NCBI GenBank assembly: GCA_021432635.1
Contig: MU270037.1
Coordinates: 702,047 to 766,046, forward strand
DNA: 64,000 nt
Reading direction: 5' to 3'
Source: Thozetella sp. PMI_491
Lineage: Eukaryota > Ascomycota > Sordariomycetes > Chaetosphaeriales > Chaetosphaeriaceae
The number at the start of each line of letters is the position of its first letter. Within the stretch, counting starts at the first letter, position 1. Made by a program: the position numbers and the translations under genes. This document shows positions 1 through 12,236 of the stretch, one piece after another. The notes under the pieces were generated by a model that saw nothing but the letters and a program-made list of their open reading frames with translations, was not told the origin of the DNA and searched no databases.

Positions 1-2465
1 GTCAAAAGTGGCTCCTCCTCAGGGGAACAGAGAAAGAGACGGAGCGCGATGGCGGAGGCTGTCTAGTGTCAAACAGTCGGAACAGCTCTCGGCATCCTTG
101 GCAGTGCCGAAATTTCTTGGCCTTGCTTCACATGGACTTGATCCGACACTTCCCACAGGGCAAACCGCGCACGCTCCAGAGAAGATAGATCTGCCTTGGC
201 AAAGGCTTCATCTTAATTAAACCAAGGGGGGGCGGTGGGAAGGATGAGATTTGCAAGAACACGACGCTCAGGTCTGCGATTGAGGAGAATTGCAGGTCCA
301 ACCGCCGTGAACCCTGGCAACTAGCTGGCATGCTCCCCTGTGGCGGACTGGGCCAGGTATGGATGCTACTGCGGTATTATACGCCTGCGCGTAGCAGCGG
401 TAGTACGCGGCCAAGAGCCACAGTAGCAGTGCCAAGCACGTGCCATTCGGGGTGTATGTACTGAGTCGAGTATAGGGTGTCACAGAAGCGCCCCCGTGCT
501 CCGGTGGACGATGATACGCCCGTGGAGAGAAACAACTACGGTGGGGCTGTTTGACGGCGGTGGACAAGTGACGGGCGTTTTGCTTGTGGCAAGCCCCGAA
601 GTCTCGGCATCCGCGCCAGGCTAGAGTCTAGACTCCCTCCTCCAGTGGTTCCTGGGGAGGGGGATGGGGAAAGTCAAATGCCCACTCGGGGGGCAGTGGA
701 GGCCAGTGGTCCAGGCACGTCCGGAGTAGCAGCTTGGCCCTTAGTTGTTAGCCAAGACGCTATCTTTGGGTTCTACCAGCCGTTGCGAGACGCCGTCCAT
801 CTCATCAGCGCCGTCGCGGCATGGCTTCCCAACCTTGGCAACTCAAGATAAGCTTCGCCAATGTCGATGCCAATGGTTCTGTCATGCATGCATTGTCTGT
901 TCGTTGCACGACATAGCGGGTGGCTAACACGCAGGCGAAGCTTTTCCAGGCCGCCCGTGATTGCCAACGGTTCTGTGGAGGATCCCAGAGATGGACCGAC
1001 GACTGTGCCTTTTTTTGTTTTTTGAGTTCCCGTCCCTCGCCACCACCCGTCCGTCGTCCGTGATATGCACGTTTCTTCCTTCCGCTGCTGTTGCTGCTGC
1101 CGCTAGCCCGATCGACTACCCGTGTCCCGCCTATTTTGCCGGGTGTCGTCGGGCCTTGTTCTTTTTGGGGCCTTTCGACCATTGTTGCCATGCCGGATGG
1201 CAGGTCCAACCGCCCGGACTAGGCTCGGGTTCGGCCCCGTCGCCCTCGTCGGCGTAGCTTGAAATTTGGCCGCCGCCAGCGTGACAGGGGTTGGGTACGT
1301 GCCTGACAGCGCCCCCCGGCGAGAGATTCACACGCAGAAACATAGGAGTCGATATCGCAAGTGACGCCTGACTCTCTCTCCCCTTCCCTCGGAGGCGACC
1401 GAGGATGCCGGGACGCGTCCCAAGGGCGATCCCGTCGTGATCCCCCCCAGCTTCAGCCTCGGCAGCCGCGACCGGCCATTGGGCGACGGCCTTGGCAGGG
1501 GATTGGGCCCCATGCTCGCCCCCAGCAAACAACAGGGTCCAATTGGGGGTCGGCGACAAGAGCCCCAGCCTCGAGTGCTGAACTGCCGCCGGTACCTCCT
1601 CTTGGCTGCGCTTTGAGGCTCTTGGCAAGGTATCAAGTGTGCTTGACCCACTTTGCACATCAGTCCAATAGCTCCCTCACCGTTACCATACCAGCGGCCC
1701 TTCGGTGCCCTTCGCAGCCAGCCAACCATGGCGTCTCAGCACCTGGCCCGCCGCCGCATTGGGCCTCATGTCCAGCCTTGGCTTTCTTGGCCCATACTTC
1801 AGCCAAGGAATTTGATGCGGCCGTTCGAAACAGCGAGTGCCCATCTCGCGCATCGTCCACCGCGTGGGAGCACCACCCGCCGGACAGCCTAGGCCACCAC
1901 TTCCTCCACCTCCTCCCCCCAAGCTCTCCTGGTGGCCCAGCTCCACGCCCTCCCTCTCCATTGGCCGCTGGATGGCTAGTGTCACCCACGTTTCAACCGC
2001 AGGGAGCATTGTTTTCTCCCTCTTGGCGGATGCGCGCTCTGCTTGGGCCGCCGCCGCCAGCATAGTCCACCTCCCCCGGTGGGGAACCGGCCCTAGCTAT
2101 CGCCAGGTCCCATGCCCAGCCGGGTGCTACCAGCGGAAGCTTCGAGCTCTCACAGTTGCATCTCTTAGCCTCTTGGCCTCTTGGCTCTTGGCGGCCGTCG
2201 TTCCAAGACCGGATCCTTGCTGACGTGGGGACTGTTGACTCAAGCGATATATGAATACCCTCGAGGCACGCCCACCTTTTCTCCTCTCTTGCTCCATCAG
2301 CTGCGCTCATCCTTCATCTCAACCAAGCCTTCTCGTTTCCTCGTTCTCTCTCTTGTTTCCTATTCTCTAATTCACTTCGTCCGCTGGTCGTCGCTGGTCG
2401 CTTTAATCCACAACCAATTTATCCAACCAATAAACCCCGAAAAACCCACAACCCACTCAGTCAAG
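1..2465. other. Gene-free 5' region upstream of the first gene
   Basis: I see no supported gene here. Several overlapping open frames of 100-230 codons exist on both strands, but they are GC-rich, proline/serine-heavy shadows of one another, have no recognisable domain and are not joined by convincing splice sites. The last 250 bases are promoter and leader of the gene starting at 2466. Confidence 0.6.
2221..2465 (+). promoter_or_regulatory. Putative core promoter and CT-rich leader of the secreted-protein gene
   Basis: A TATA-like stretch (gatatatgaa) lies near 2246-2255. It is followed by a strongly CT-rich leader (about 2275-2400) and an A/C-rich segment ending in a good start context (tcaagATGg). 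This arrangement is typical of strongly expressed filamentous fungal genes. A TGACG half-site sits at 2221. Promoter activity is inferred from these features only. Confidence 0.45.
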
Positions 2466-3633
2466 ATGGTCAGCTACAGACTCGTCGCCTTCGCCGGCTT
2501 GGCCGCTGCCCTTCCCCTCAACATCAACCTCGGTGCCTACTCGCCGGCCCTCGTAGTTGGTATGCCGGATCCGTAGCGCTCAGCTTCCGTCTCGAGGACT
2601 ACAAAGATTGCTAACCGGGCCGACAGGTGATGGTGAAATTAGCTTTGGAGGTAAACAGGATGTGTCGAACTTGATGAGTGCTCTCGAAGGTGCCGCGGTT
2701 AACGCGGCAGCAGGAGCTACGAACGGTGCTGCTGCTGCTGGTGCGGTCGCTGCTCCGGCGGCGGCTGCTCCCGCTGTCGCAGCTGCTGCTGCGCAGCCCG
2801 AGGCCGTAAGCGCCGCCTCCGCTGACCCGACTCTCTCTCAACAAGTGAGTCGCGTCACGCCTTCCCCTTCTAGCGAGAGAGCGATGGACTGACAGGTTTT
2901 GTCTCTAGGCCCAGCAGATCACTGCTCTCCAGGGAATGGGCAAGGAGATCGCTCCCCGCGAGGGCGAGACCGTCGCCAAGCGTGACCTCACCGGCTTCGA
3001 CCGTGCCCTCAAGTTCGCCGAGGTTGCCCTGACCAAGGGACCCAAGGTTCAGCTCGGAACGGGTGGTGAGGGCTCTGGTGTCGGTATCATCGTTGAGAAC
3101 AGCCCTGCTGGTATGTTTCCTCCCACCCCTTCATGTCAGATGCAAGTCTGGCAGTTTTTAGCGTCAAAAATTCACCGGGCTACGGTGGGGAGGAGAATGG
3201 GTTAGGTCTATCCCTGTTCGTTACTAACATACTTTTCTTCTTACAGCCGCTGGTGCTGCTCGCGCGAAGCGTGATGCCGATGAGGCCGCTGCTCCCCGTC
3301 GCCGGGCCAAGGTTACCACCATGTACGTTCGTCGCGGTGTCCCAGCTTGTGAGTATCGAGAGCACCTTGCACACAAGTTCCCCTGGAGACGTTCACTTCA
3401 CTTCACTTTTCATGTAATCCTGGCCAATGAGAGACGTCGGCTAACAAGGCTCCACAGCTCTTCAGAGTCCATCTGAGCTCCAGCTCCGTGACGTCGCCGC
3501 TGCTTTGCCCGCCGTCCCCGCCGCTGCCTCGTTCTCCCGCCGAGATGCCATTGATGCCGTCAACCTCAACGTCGATGGAAACGAGGGTGTCACCATGACC
3601 TTCGTCGAGACGGTCGAGGACGACGAAGAGTAG
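2466..3633 (+). CDS. Secreted Ala-rich protein with repeated dibasic (Kex2-like) sites, five exons
   Basis: Exons 2466-2559, 2627-2844, 2909-3110, 3247-3348 and 3458-3633 join in frame to 263 residues ending EDDEE. The N-terminus (MVSYRLVAFAGLAAALP) looks like a signal peptide, with cleavage expected after about residue 15-16. Next come a conserved-looking segment (PALVVGDGEISFGGKQD) and a low-complexity Ala/Gly tract near residues 60-105. Three dibasic sites are each followed by Asp: AKR-D, AKR-D and SRR-D. That suggests trimming by a Kex2-type protease in the late Golgi. The C-terminus is acidic. I recognise it only as resembling uncharacterised Sordariomycete proteins; no enzyme motif is visible. 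All four introns have clear GT..AG ends. The strong promoter context suggests high expression. Confidence 0.85.
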
Positions 3634-5033
3634 ATGCGACGCAAACTCAGATACGAACATGAGCGGGTTATTTTTTTCTTTTGGAATACCATACCACCAC
3701 GCCTCCCTAGCTACCACGGAATGTACATTGGTTACCCACTTGTCATGATGTTTTGGTTTACATAGTGCTGTTTTTTCGATACGAACAGTTCGGTATAGGC
3801 GTTTGATGGCCTAGAGAAACAGCGCGAGATGCGGGATCGGGAGAGAGACGGGAAGGAGAGGCTACGGAACTAGGTACATAGTCGCTCCAACCGCGCCGAT
3901 CAGGATGGGAATCTCGGAGGTTTTCGAACACTTTGTTTATTCCCTTGGGCGCGGCATAATAGAACAAAAAGGCATTTACCAAAGACACCGCCCCTTTCTG
4001 AGATGGTGGCGTTCTCCAGGTGATCTGTACCTGTACCGGGTGTAGTCGAGTAGCAGCAGCAGCAGCAGCAGCCGAGCAGAGCAGCAAGCCACCCGCCACT
4101 GGCCTCCTGCTGGTTCCGAAAATATCGCGCCCCCCAATGCATACTGCTATTTTGCCAAGTCCAGGCAACGCAATGTCGTGAGGTTTGGGTTTCACCAGGC
4201 CCATGACGCTGCCAGTAACCCGAACCAGTCGGAGTCGCTACGCAAAGGACGAGAAAAGACACTGCCAAATCGAGAGCATCCATCCACAGGCTTGAAACTT
4301 CTTGGCCAACCAAGGCCAAGCCCAAGCAACAGGCATGTGCCGGTACCGATGCACCAATCCGGCTGCCAGCTCTCGAACCCCCCTCGCTGCGGGACCGGGC
4401 GGCGGCAAGCCAATCGCCCGCGCATCCCAGGGGGTGGGGGAACGTACCGGGGTAGACGAACTGCGCCCGGTTCGGCATTGTCTTTTGCTTCCTGCCGCCT
4501 GCAGGCGCAGATCCACCGGGTGCTGCCACTGCTGCCAGGGCTGTCAGTGGCTGCCCTCGACAGGCCCCCATCTGCGGGACTGCGGTAGTCCTCCCTCGGG
4601 CGACAGGTTCGCAAGGCAATTAATTGCCCGACTCAAGAACGCGTTTCAGATGTCAGATCGACATTTTCTTCAAACCGTGTCTGGCCGTCCCTGGCGCAAG
4701 ACAACACAGTGACAGATCAAGAAGGGAGTAGCGGTCGCCTCTGACCCTTGGCGACGTCTCTTGGCGGCGTCTCTGGTCTGGCCCCTTGGCATCGTCTCTG
4801 CCCAGCGGCTTCCGTCTGGGCAGCAAGCACCGACTGGCGGGATCGAAATCATGCATAGAACATTCGGGACATGTGCGCACGGGTGTGGCGTCGATGCCCG
4901 AAGAAGGAGGGGGGCGAGAGCGGCGAGATATCGGACGAGGGCGGCCTCGCCTCAAGAGTCTCGCTCTCTTGTGTCTGAAGCTCTCTATTCTTTCCATTTC
5001 TATTACAGCGCAGCCGGCTGCGCGAGTCACTGC
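3634..5033. other. Convergent 3' intergenic region
   Basis: This lies between the 3' ends of the secreted-protein gene (+) and the NAD kinase gene (-). It contains a (AGC)7 microsatellite at 4052-4072. Open frames on both strands (up to about 239 codons) overlap one another and show no domain, so I call no gene. Confidence 0.6.
4052..4072 (+). repeat. (AGC)7 microsatellite
   Basis: Seven perfect AGC units in the convergent intergenic region. It is outside any supported reading frame, so it is probably a neutral simple repeat. Confidence 0.9.
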
Positions 5034-6959
5034 CTACTTGTCCCATTCCTTATACGCCTTCTGCTTCTGCCGCGTGTTCCATCCTAGCTTGCCGCTGATG
5101 CTATTGACCCAGTCCTCGCTGCGGCGGCCTTGCACCTGGACTGAGGCGAAAGGGTAGCGGCTTGCGCTGATGGTCACATAGTCACCAGGGTGCAGCTCGA
5201 CACGCTCGCGGCCATCGAAGCTGGCCCAGGATCCCGTCCGCGCGTCGTACGGGACCCCGATCCGCAGCACAATCGTATCCGGCAGGATAATGGGCCGGAA
5301 GGAGAGCGTATGGGCGCAAATGGACGTCACCAACATGACCGGATTCTCTGGGTGGCAGAGCGATCCGCCGGCGGCCAAATTGTAGGCGGTCGAGCCGGTC
5401 GGCGTAGAGACGCAGACGCCGTCAGCCAGCACGGACGTGAAGTGCTCGTCGTCGCCAAATATCTCAGTATAAGACATAGCTTGCAAGGAGAGAGGCTAGT
5501 TAGCATCGCGCGGGCTCGTAGAAGTCAGGTGGTTTATAACGGTGGGCCTTGGGCGGGTTAGAGGAGCTTACTCGGGTTGGGTCCCCTGTCGACCACGATC
5601 TCGTTGAGGATCTCGTATGTGCCATCCGGCCGATGGGTGTGTTCATCATCCTTCTCCTCGCCGATGAGCTCTTCGACAAGGTCCCGTCGTCTGTGGTACT
5701 CTTCTTCATCCTCCTCGCTGCTCGGTGTGCCATCCACGGTCCCGTCTGTGAGCAGGCGGTGGCGTTTCCTCTGGCTCCTCATGACCGTCCCTTCAAAGCG
5801 CAATCTTAAGCTCACGGTGATGCCTTCGCTAAAGGCGCCTGTCAGTGTTTTTTGGTAGTCGTCAAAATCAAACTTGGTGAGGAAGCCGAGGCTCCCCAGG
5901 GCAAAGCTCAGGACAGGAGGGACGATCCGCTGGAACAGCCAGCTCGCGTACAGCACCGTGCCATCGCCGCCGAGAGTGATGACGAAGTCAAACGTATGAG
6001 GCCTTGCGCGGCACATGGCATCGTCCCAGTATCGCAGCCGCCTGTGGAAGTCCTTGCTGGCCTCCTCGGTTAGCTCCCCGGCCTGGATGTAGTCCTGCCG
6101 TACTTCCTCGACGAGTCCTGCAGCGTCAAACTTTTTGTTGTCCTTAAGATTCCGCTCTATGTATACCGTGTACCGGACGTCGCGCTCCTTGTCTAGGAGC
6201 CAACGGCACAGCTCCCTCGTCTTGGGCAGCAGCTCCTGGTCGTATATCTTGGTCAGGACGAAGACGGTCTTGACGCGGAACTTCAGGCGCATGCTGCCCA
6301 GGCGGCGACTGAGTTCGCGCACGCCCCAGGCCATCTCGCTCAGCTGTTTCTTGGTCAAGAGCCGACTGTGCAGCTCCTCACCCACGTGCACCATGTCCAT
6401 CTCAGACGTCGTCTTAGCCATGCCCGAGCGCCATTCCCTCTCGTCCGTCTGGCCAATGTCGCTAGCCTCGCTTGAGGCCATCTCGAGGATTTCGCACCGC
6501 GTCTTGTTGCCGTTCGCACCGACTCCCTTTGGCTCTACCACATGGCTCAAGGACGCCTCGCGGAGCGTGCCCACCTTTTCGGCGCCGTCCCGGTCGTGGT
6601 GGTGGCCATCGGCAGCGCGTGTTTCGTCGTGGTCGTGCTTATGGTTTTTCGCCCGCCGTTGACTCTCCAAGAATTGGTGGACTAGGCAATCCGTCTTCTG
6701 CAGCGGCTTCCGAGAATGGGGTAAGACGGCTTCGCTCGTCACCAGTGAACTCTTACGACGGTAAGGGTTGCCTGGGTCGAAGAGAACCTTTTGTAAAGAA
6801 GGGGTTTTAGCATTTCAAGCACGATGGCTAGCAGATAGCTAGCAGACTGCCGCTGCAACGAACGCTCCGTACCTCGACGGCATTGGACTCCTCGTCGCTA
6901 GCGCTCGAGTGCGTGTCATCGAAGCTGACCTGCTTGCCCTTTGCCGGGGGCTCCGCCAT
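5034..6959 (-). CDS. NAD(H) kinase, three exons
   Basis: Exons (transcript order) 6959-6873, 6787-5572 and 5479-5034 give 582 residues. The enzyme phosphorylates NAD(H) with ATP to make NADP(H). The catalytic signature LGGDGTVLYA is at about residues 301-310, and the second family block (ADGVCVSTPTGSTAYNLAAG) follows the last intron. The N-terminal ~140 residues are low complexity with a His/Asp-rich stretch. An acidic EEDEEE insertion sits inside the catalytic domain. Length and layout match cytosolic fungal Utr1-type kinases; a mitochondrial Pos5 role is less likely because no clear presequence is visible. The second intron is well defined (DRGPNP|TMSYTE). The first (6872-6788) uses a less ideal AAAAG acceptor and is chosen because it keeps frame. 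An in-frame ATG at 7016 would add 19 residues. Confidence 0.9.
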
Positions 6960-9900
6960 GGCTGTTGAGGAAGGTCGAGCTTGAGGCTGCGTCTGCTGAT
7001 GGCCTAGTAGACTCAAGCAACCCGGCTCCGATGCTGCATGGGCGGCGTTATATCACGTCGAGACTACTACGGTGGTGGCCTGCGGACGATATCATGTCGG
7101 CATTGTTCGCGGACTCGAAGCAAGGGCCTTGAATGAGGGGCAGAAGCTCCGCTGAATGAGATCCACGGTTGCTCTGCAGGCGGGATGTCATCATTGGTGG
7201 GTCGACCGTCAGGAACCATGAAAGAGGAGGAGCTTCTCTGATTGGCTCGATAGCCCCAAGCTCTTAGAAACTTACTCACCTCTTGTGCAGCGTTGAGAGT
7301 GCATTTACAAGCAACAGAGCAACTTGGCACATTAAAGCATCGCGGTTAGTACCCGTATCTACGAAGGAGTCGGCGCATATAGGAAAATATTAACGGTCTG
7401 CGTTGCTAATTGTATTCAACTCCTCAGGAGCCGTGATATCTGATTGCTTGTAGGAACCGGAGGTGAAGTCGATAGATGAGAACATTCAGTATACCCCAGT
7501 ACACTCTTCAGCTAGAGAAAGTAGACCAACTGCCACCCCATAAATACCCAAGATGAAATGAAACTGACCTGTGCTGCCCCCTTGATGCCGCTTGACCTGC
7601 GCTGCTGGCACATATCGCTCTAGGATGCTCCGCCTCGCACTCTCATCCCTTGCAATCGACATCAAATACAGCATGGGAGACACACCGACTCACAAATATG
7701 AAAGGCAGCTTCTTTCATGGTCGTCGTATGCCGCGAGGTGGTGAGCATCCGGTCAAATCCCCTGAGTTGTCTCGCTCCCACAAAACTGATCTTGGCCGCG
7801 GTAGGACCTAACACCTCTTTCGTATCGTGTCGGGCTTCATTCCAGAGAAATAGTGCTAGTAGAATATTATATTCCCACTATGCTCAGGCTCAGCTTTGTA
7901 CTTGTCTATACAAGCATATAACTAGCCTTGACTTGGCCTCTTACATCTACACTCCAGTTGGCCATGCTATCTATATATGCACTTAGAGCTACTAGGACTG
8001 GAAAATGTTTCACATAGACGACTGAGAACCCTCTAGTACTTGATGTCAGGGGCGATTATGAAAGGAGAGACTTTGCGATCTGGATCCCGTCTATTGTATT
8101 CATCCAGTATAGATCTCCAGTGTCGGCTTCGAGATTCTAGCATTGTCGAATAAATCTTTATGACCCATACCGCGCCTCTCACTGGCTTATTAGGTCCTCT
8201 TGGACCTGTTGATGGAGCGATAGTGTTACGGAGTACCGTAACTCACCTTCTCGCTATCGAGTTGGCTCTCGATTTAGACATCAGGCCGACCAAACGGCAA
8301 ACAACCCGTGGCCATAGGCCTCCTGAACAGATAGAAGCTCCAGAGTACGATCACGAGCCTACGACATACCACAGACAGGATTGAAGATGCCAGCGCCGGT
8401 GAACACTGTGCTTTCTACTTCCTCACATCACGAAGAATTCATCCTATGACACAACTAACCATTACCTCCTGTAGGTTATATAGTGTGCGAGGAATCCATG
8501 GTGCTATAGATGCGACTCGACCTGTGGAGAATAGGAACACAGCAAAAGCGTGTTGTTTGTTGGCAACCGCCGAACCACCTGCTCTGCTGATCTGCTGGCT
8601 ACGGTTGTTAAAGTGAGAGCGGACGTGACTACAAGCAATCCTCTTGGGATACATCGTATATGATGGCCAACGGATCAACCGATGCACGCGAGCCCTTCCG
8701 GCAGTGGCTAAGAATAAATGGGATGGCTCTGTGGTCAGTCTACTCAGGCCATGGCTTTTATGCCGGACCTTTTGCTGTAAGACATCTTTCCGTCGTTCCT
8801 GTCCCCTACTCCCGTGTAATACTAATAACAGCTGCCTGGCTTCACGGCCGGCTTTCCCACTGGTAGAATACCAATGTCAGACATGACTGCTCTTGTCAGC
8901 TCCCAGGCCGAAACGCGCAGGGCAGTCCTCGTCTGTCGCTCCTCCAAGGTCTAGTCGCTTTGCAGCGCCAGCACTCCCTTTTCACTGATATCATAATTCG
9001 GGCACTTGCCCATTCCATACCATGGCAGCTATGGGCGACATCTTGCAGTCGGTGGTTGAATGTGGCAGGTGCGGCTAGAGTCCGACGACGAGGGCGGCAG
9101 CCCGGGAGCAAGGCCGCCCTTTTTGAGGCGAGTCCGCCTGCAGGTTCCATCGCGTTATCTTGCAGCTTTCTAATGAGGATCTTGACATCATAGCCCCTCG
9201 GTATTGGTCCTTGTCACCTTCGACAGTGACGTCTTGGGCATGTCACCCCGTTCCCCATAGCGTGGGGAGGGTCTCCTAGGAGGCGTGCAGGAGGTTGGCG
9301 ATCAATACAGGGCATATCAAGGCGCAATGCTAGCGGACAGGATGTATGCTATGCTGTACTAGTGGTTCCTAGCAAGCATGGTACAACTGGACCTGGATAG
9401 AACAAGTTGCACTCGGCAATCCCAGTCGATGCCTGCGGGCTTCCGGCTCCGTTAGCATCGAGGTTCGGGAGCAATGATCAACAAATCCTGGAGTGGCGTA
9501 TTGGTCGAATCTTGATCCGCCCCCTCAACCGGGACTGTCTCGACAGACAATGAATCCTGGTAGTCTGAAGCTCGCTCTATCGCCAGAAAAGCAGGATTCG
9601 ACCGGCGAGCTGCTGCACAGCACCGGGCTAGGGGGCGTATCTATAACGCAGAAGAAAAAAAAAAGGGCAGGAAGGAACGGAGGAAGCAGGCGGGAGGGGC
9701 GAGGCCCTCGCCAGGAAAAACTAGAGTACTGTAGGGAACCATGGCATGCATAGCGAGCATAGGAAAGACGCAGGGCGCACGCCGTAAAATCCTCCGTGGA
9801 AGGACAGAGGCGACGGCGTATACCAGGAGGCTAGGAAAGAATAAGCGACAAAAGTGGGCGATGATCGGTCGATCAGGGAGGAGCAGGCCATGATCGGTCG

Positions 9901-10634
9901 GACCCGGCGAAAGGTGGGGGTGAGGGGCCCCCGATGCAGGGCAGCGCCAAAGTGGAGTGGCCCAAGTCCCCAGGCGGGCCAAGTCAGACAGAAGCACGAT
10001 TGCCTTCCGGACTATTGCTCCGGCCCGGTGCTCGTTTTGGTCCCCCACCGCTCATCCCATCCCCCCCAGTGGGACCGGCTCCCTTCGTCGACCGGCCGGG
10101 GGGCACCTCATCAAGCCTCTCACCATAGCGCAGTGCATGGATCCCCTCCTCGGCCCTGTCTATCGATTCTCGCTGGCCCCTGGCGCTCTTTAGGATGCAG
10201 TGACGCAGCCACGTAGTTACGCACCGCCGAGAGAGCCACAAACGGAACCCTGTCCGTCTGAGCCGCCAAGGTTTGAGTTGCCGCCACCCTTTTCTTTGTT
10301 GAGGAGCAGTCCGTCTGTCTGTCTGTTCATCCCGGCAGTCTCGTTACGGTATGGTAGCCTTCCAGCCCTATACCGAACTGCTTAGCTCATGGACCACCGC
10401 AGCGGCCCCTCCGCAGCTTTCGTGAACGGCTCGGCCGAGTGCAACCCGGGTCGGGTACCTCATCCCCACGCTTCCTTTTGGATTGGACCACGGTCGGCTG
10501 CACGCCCCTCTCCTGTTCGGCTTCGTGCGTGTGCCAGAGCAGCATCGTTCAGGCATCGGGCCCAGACCGCTACCGTCTCCTCAAGCCCTTGTCCTCTTCC
10601 CGCCGGAACAGGTAACATCGTGTATCGGTCCGTG
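6960..10634. other. Divergent 3.7 kb intergenic region with a relatively AT-rich core
   Basis: No gene is supported between the divergent NAD kinase and sugar kinase genes. About 7300-8900 is visibly richer in A/T than the rest of the window and lacks long frames; the longest open frames elsewhere (9641-10048 on the minus strand, 9854-10216 on the plus strand) have no domain. A short inverted repeat lies at 8225-8242. An old decayed repeat is possible, but I see no terminal repeats or transposase motifs. Confidence 0.55.
8225..8242. repeat. Short perfect inverted repeat containing TACGGAGTA
   Basis: GTTACGG and CCGTAAC arms of 7 bp flank a 4-base AGTA spacer. The core TACGGAGTA / TACTCCGTA word recurs elsewhere in non-coding parts of this window (for example 13796-13804). 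Function unknown. Confidence 0.8.
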
Positions 10635-12236
10635 ATGAAGCATCTCATTGCCGTAGGGGCGTGCTACTTAGACACAATCCTGACGTAAGTCTTAAGTTGT
10701 TTCTCTTGGGAACCGCCTACGATTACACTGTGCAATCAACCGGTGGCCATGTCACGAAGGCAGCATCACTCACATCGAGACCTACCTCCCTAGTGTGCCT
10801 CACTTCCCGAGCGAGGACTCCAAATTGCGAGCAACGGGCGTGAAGGTTAGACGCGGGGGAAATTGCCCCAACACGCTTGAAGTGCTGCAGCAACTCTTAT
10901 CGGGGATCGACGGCTCTCGCTATGACGACAACGGGAATGGCCAGCGCACGGAAGCGGCTGCCGAGCAGGTTACGTTGCACCTGCTCTCCTGTCTCCCTGA
11001 TGCGAACTCGCCGGCCCGGGCCAAGATCGTATCTTCTTTCGGGGCCGACACGACCGTTGACTTCAGCATGTGCCTGCACCGGGGCGGCCACGACGAGGCG
11101 GCCAGTTGCTACATTATCCGCAGCGCCGAGACGGGCAGCAGGACTATCGTCAACTTCAACGATCTACCGGAGTTGGTCGTGGATGAATTCATCGCCAAAG
11201 CTGGTTTGGTCGCCGGCCAGGATTGCTGGTGGCACTTCGAGGTGAGGCGACAGAGCCGGACATACGCGAGGGCTACAAGAGCCTGATCCCGTAGCTACAC
11301 CCTGATAACACGGTAAGCGCTGGCTAACTTGTCCCCAAGGGACGGATCCCGGAGACGACCCTGAAGTGCGTCCAACACTTGCGCAGGTCTCAGCCAGGCT
11401 GCAAGATCAGCGTTGAGGTCGAAAGGCCTGGGCGCGAGGGTTTGACTGATCTAGCAGCCCAAGCGGACGTTGTCTTCTACTCGCGTAACTGGGCCGAAGT
11501 AAGTCGTAGCAGCTTGCTTGTCGATCATGTGATGGCGGTGGGTGTTGCTTTTGCGAGCCAGCGTGGTAACCAACTGCCAGAGTCGGGGATACACCAGCGC
11601 TGAGGCGTGTCTCAGAGGCGAATCGTCCCCACGAGCGTGAGTCCCAGCCCGTTCCGCGTCCAGACCCCATTCCACCTTGGAACGGTTGCTCTGACAGGTC
11701 GCCTCAAGTTCCTCGATCTTCTGTACTTGGGGTGAGCGGGGGGCCTGCGGTTTGACTGTCCAAGGCCAGGACTTTGCGCAGCATTGCCCAACCATTCGGT
11801 CAGATTTCAGAGTGGTCGAGTAAGTCATTAATGTCTTGCCACCCCTCTTCTTCGTATCTTCGTACACACTCTCCGATGCTCCTGTGTAGGCATGCACACA
11901 TATGCAGATAGCAACCTGGTGCATGGAGGGGTGGAGATCAGCCCATCACAGGCTGTTTTTAGCCACCCACATGGACATGCGTGGGCTTCGTCATGGCCTG
12001 GATGCGGGTCGGTGCCTTCCCGCAGCAGAGTCACTGCTAACGGGGTCTCGCGGGACAGTGCAATCGGCGCTGGTGACACGTTCATTGCCGGCATCTTGTT
12101 TGGTCTGCTGCGTCATGAGAGCGACTGGGACTTGCAGACGAAGCTGGTGTACGCCGTCGAGTTGGCTACCAGCAAGGTCCAGAGAGAAGGCTTCGCGGGG
12201 CTGGGAGCCGGCGCCGCAGCAGGGCATCAGGGGTGA
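10635..12236 (+). CDS. PfkB-family carbohydrate kinase (ketohexokinase-like), six exons
   Basis: Exons 10635-10684, 10794-11241, 11340-11498, 11581-11636, 11709-11819 and 12059-12236 give 333 residues. The N-terminal strand (AVGACYLDTIL) and the RRGGNCPNT block form the substrate-binding PfkB start. The C-terminal signature AIGAGDTFIAGIL carries the catalytic Asp and the anion-hole glycines. The family transfers phosphate from ATP to a sugar or nucleoside; the overall layout resembles ketohexokinase-like fungal proteins, but the substrate cannot be read from sequence. Every junction keeps frame. The last intron (239 nt) is unusually long for this window, and the acceptor at 11708 (CTCAAG) is preferred over an upstream CAG that breaks the frame. 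It stands alone, with long gene-free flanks on both sides. Confidence 0.88.

Noticed and set aside
1361-2065. A 234-codon open frame upstream of the first gene
   Set aside because: Low-complexity proline/alanine-rich translation with competing frames on both strands; no domain.
6788-7016. NAD kinase starting at the upstream ATG (7016)
   Set aside because: It is in frame and possible, but the ATG at 6959 opens the more conserved-looking acidic segment; kept as an alternative start only.
7486-7683. A minus-strand frame (ARRSILERYVPAAQV) faintly like an ankyrin-repeat segment
   Set aside because: One short piece only; no second repeat can be found by splicing in either direction, so it may be chance or too decayed to call.
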